A stretch of DNA of 52,967 nt, taken from the NCBI GenBank assembly GCA_011959805.1, contig BLMC01000001.1:1-52967 (forward strand), in the 5' to 3' direction. Made by a program: the position numbers and the translations under genes. Of the stretch, positions 52,369 through 52,967 are shown piece after piece (positions within the stretch are counted from its first letter, which is position 1; every line of letters begins with the position of its first letter). The notes beneath the pieces are model-generated. The model had not been told where the DNA came from, did no database searches, and saw only the letters and a list, made by a program, of their open reading frames with translations. This DNA comes from Lachnospiraceae bacterium (GTDB taxonomy: Bacteria; Bacillota; Clostridia; Lachnospirales; Lachnospiraceae).

Positions 52369-52967
52369 ATGAACAGGAGAAACAGATGGAAGTATACAGG
52401 GGCGGTCGCGGGAGCAGGACTTGCAGTCGTTTTGTTTAGCAGCGGAGTATATGCAAATACCAGTCCGAAAAAAGAAGCAGAAATCCAAGTGATTTCGTTT
52501 GATGATTTAGAAAATAATAATGAAGAGACTGCAAAGACAGAAACACTTTCGACTGAGGAAAAGGTAGAGTCTTTATCCAGCGAAGAAAGTTTCACAGAAA
52601 ATACAGATACTACTTCGGAGAGCAATACAGAGTTAGAAAGCACACAGGAAAGTTCAGAAAATTCAGATTTGTCAGCAGAAGAAGTGATTGAGAATACAGA
52701 AGAGACGGAGGAAGAGACCAATACTGATTTGGGATTGTCAGCGGGAGCAGGAGAGGTGCTTGACAATGCGGAGAAACAGGCAAGGAACGTAGAGACACCA
52801 CAAGAACCCCAAAGTTATTGGGGATATACAAACCTTGGTATAGCACATGTAGAAAATCATCTAAATATTCGGCAAGAACCAAATGAAAGTGGAAAGTTGA
52901 TTGGCAAGCTTCCAAAAGACGCAGCGTGTGAAATTCTGGAAGTCGATGAGAACGGATGGGCACATAT
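52369..52967 (+). CDS. Secreted SH3-domain protein (3' end cut by window edge)
   Basis: At least 199 residues, open at the window end. A signal peptide (MNRRNRWKYTGAVAGAGLAV..., cleaved near VYANT) is followed by a Ser/Thr/Glu-rich linker (about 35-150) and then an SH3b-like domain (YWGYTNLGIAHVENHLNIRQ, GKLIGKLPKDAACEILEV). Such proteins usually end in a cell-wall hydrolase domain (NlpC/P60, SleB or amidase), which would lie outside the window. AAAGGA lies 12 bases before the ATG. Confidence 0.85.
   Translation, partial: MNRRNRWKYTGAVAGAGLAVVLFSSGVYANTSPKKEAEIQVISFDDLENNNEETAKTETLSTEEKVESLSSEESFTENTDTTSESNTELESTQESSENSDLSAEEVIENTEETEEETNTDLGLSAGAGEVLDNAEKQARNVETPQEPQSYWGYTNLGIAHVENHLNIRQEPNESGKLIGKLPKDAACEILEVDENGWAH

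Overview
The window looks like a chromosome segment from a low-GC, motile, spore-lineage Firmicute, most likely of the Lachnospiraceae/Clostridia. The reasons are AT-rich codons, strong AGGAGG-type ribosome binding sites, a SpoIVB peptidase, Rex, YlqF/RbgA, the ylqG-ylqH flagellar-like pair, a methyl-accepting chemotaxis protein, and the rimP-nusA-ylxR-ylxQ-infB-rbfA-nrnA-truB-ribF order. This assignment comes from gene content and protein style; no search was run.

Layout. 1-2.2 kb: the end of a chemotaxis receptor, then a tRNA-Ala/tRNA-Val pair with promoter and terminator. 2.2-5.7 kb: bioY behind a BirA-type operator, then lepB-rbgA-lepB. 5.8-11.1 kb: rnhB, a FliK-like and a truncated FlhB-like protein, yraN, pgeF and a membrane-anchored NERD/zinc-ribbon protein. 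11.2-14.4 kb (minus strand): a stand-alone 5'-3' exonuclease and an ABC-F ATPase, divergent from rex. 14.6-21.5 kb: rex, a coiled-coil protein, nnr, alr, an EndoA/MazF toxin with no visible antitoxin, a CNNM/CorC membrane protein and a YebC regulator. 22-36 kb: the most unusual block, described below. 36-43 kb: a coiled-coil protein, a nucleotidyltransferase-like protein, an acyltransferase plus zinc-ribbon membrane protein pair, spoIVB (minus) and citrate synthase. 43-52 kb: the nusA-infB operon. The window ends inside a secreted SH3-domain protein.

The standout region (22.45-36.09 kb) has nine same-strand genes. A SWIM zinc-finger protein is followed by two tandem paralogous helical-repeat proteins, a MoxR-type AAA+ ATPase, a large protein with two GxxH motifs (DUF5682-like, TraB/TIKI/EreA-like) and a vWA protein with an intact MIDAS. 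After gaps of only 17 bases come ClpS, ClpA and Aat, a complete N-degron recognition and tagging set that is unusual for a Firmicute. The arrangement suggests an uncharacterised AAA+/vWA remodelling machine coupled to, or at least co-expressed with, targeted proteolysis. That coupling is inference.

A second layer of interest lies between genes. At least three families of short structured repeats occur. Family I (about 85-90 bp; five good copies plus fragments) keeps its fold through compensatory changes, and most copies sit directly after Rho-independent terminators. Family II has two copies. Family III also has two; one of these supplies the last codons of the second helical-repeat gene and encloses a cloverleaf-like region between two genes of the nine-gene cluster.
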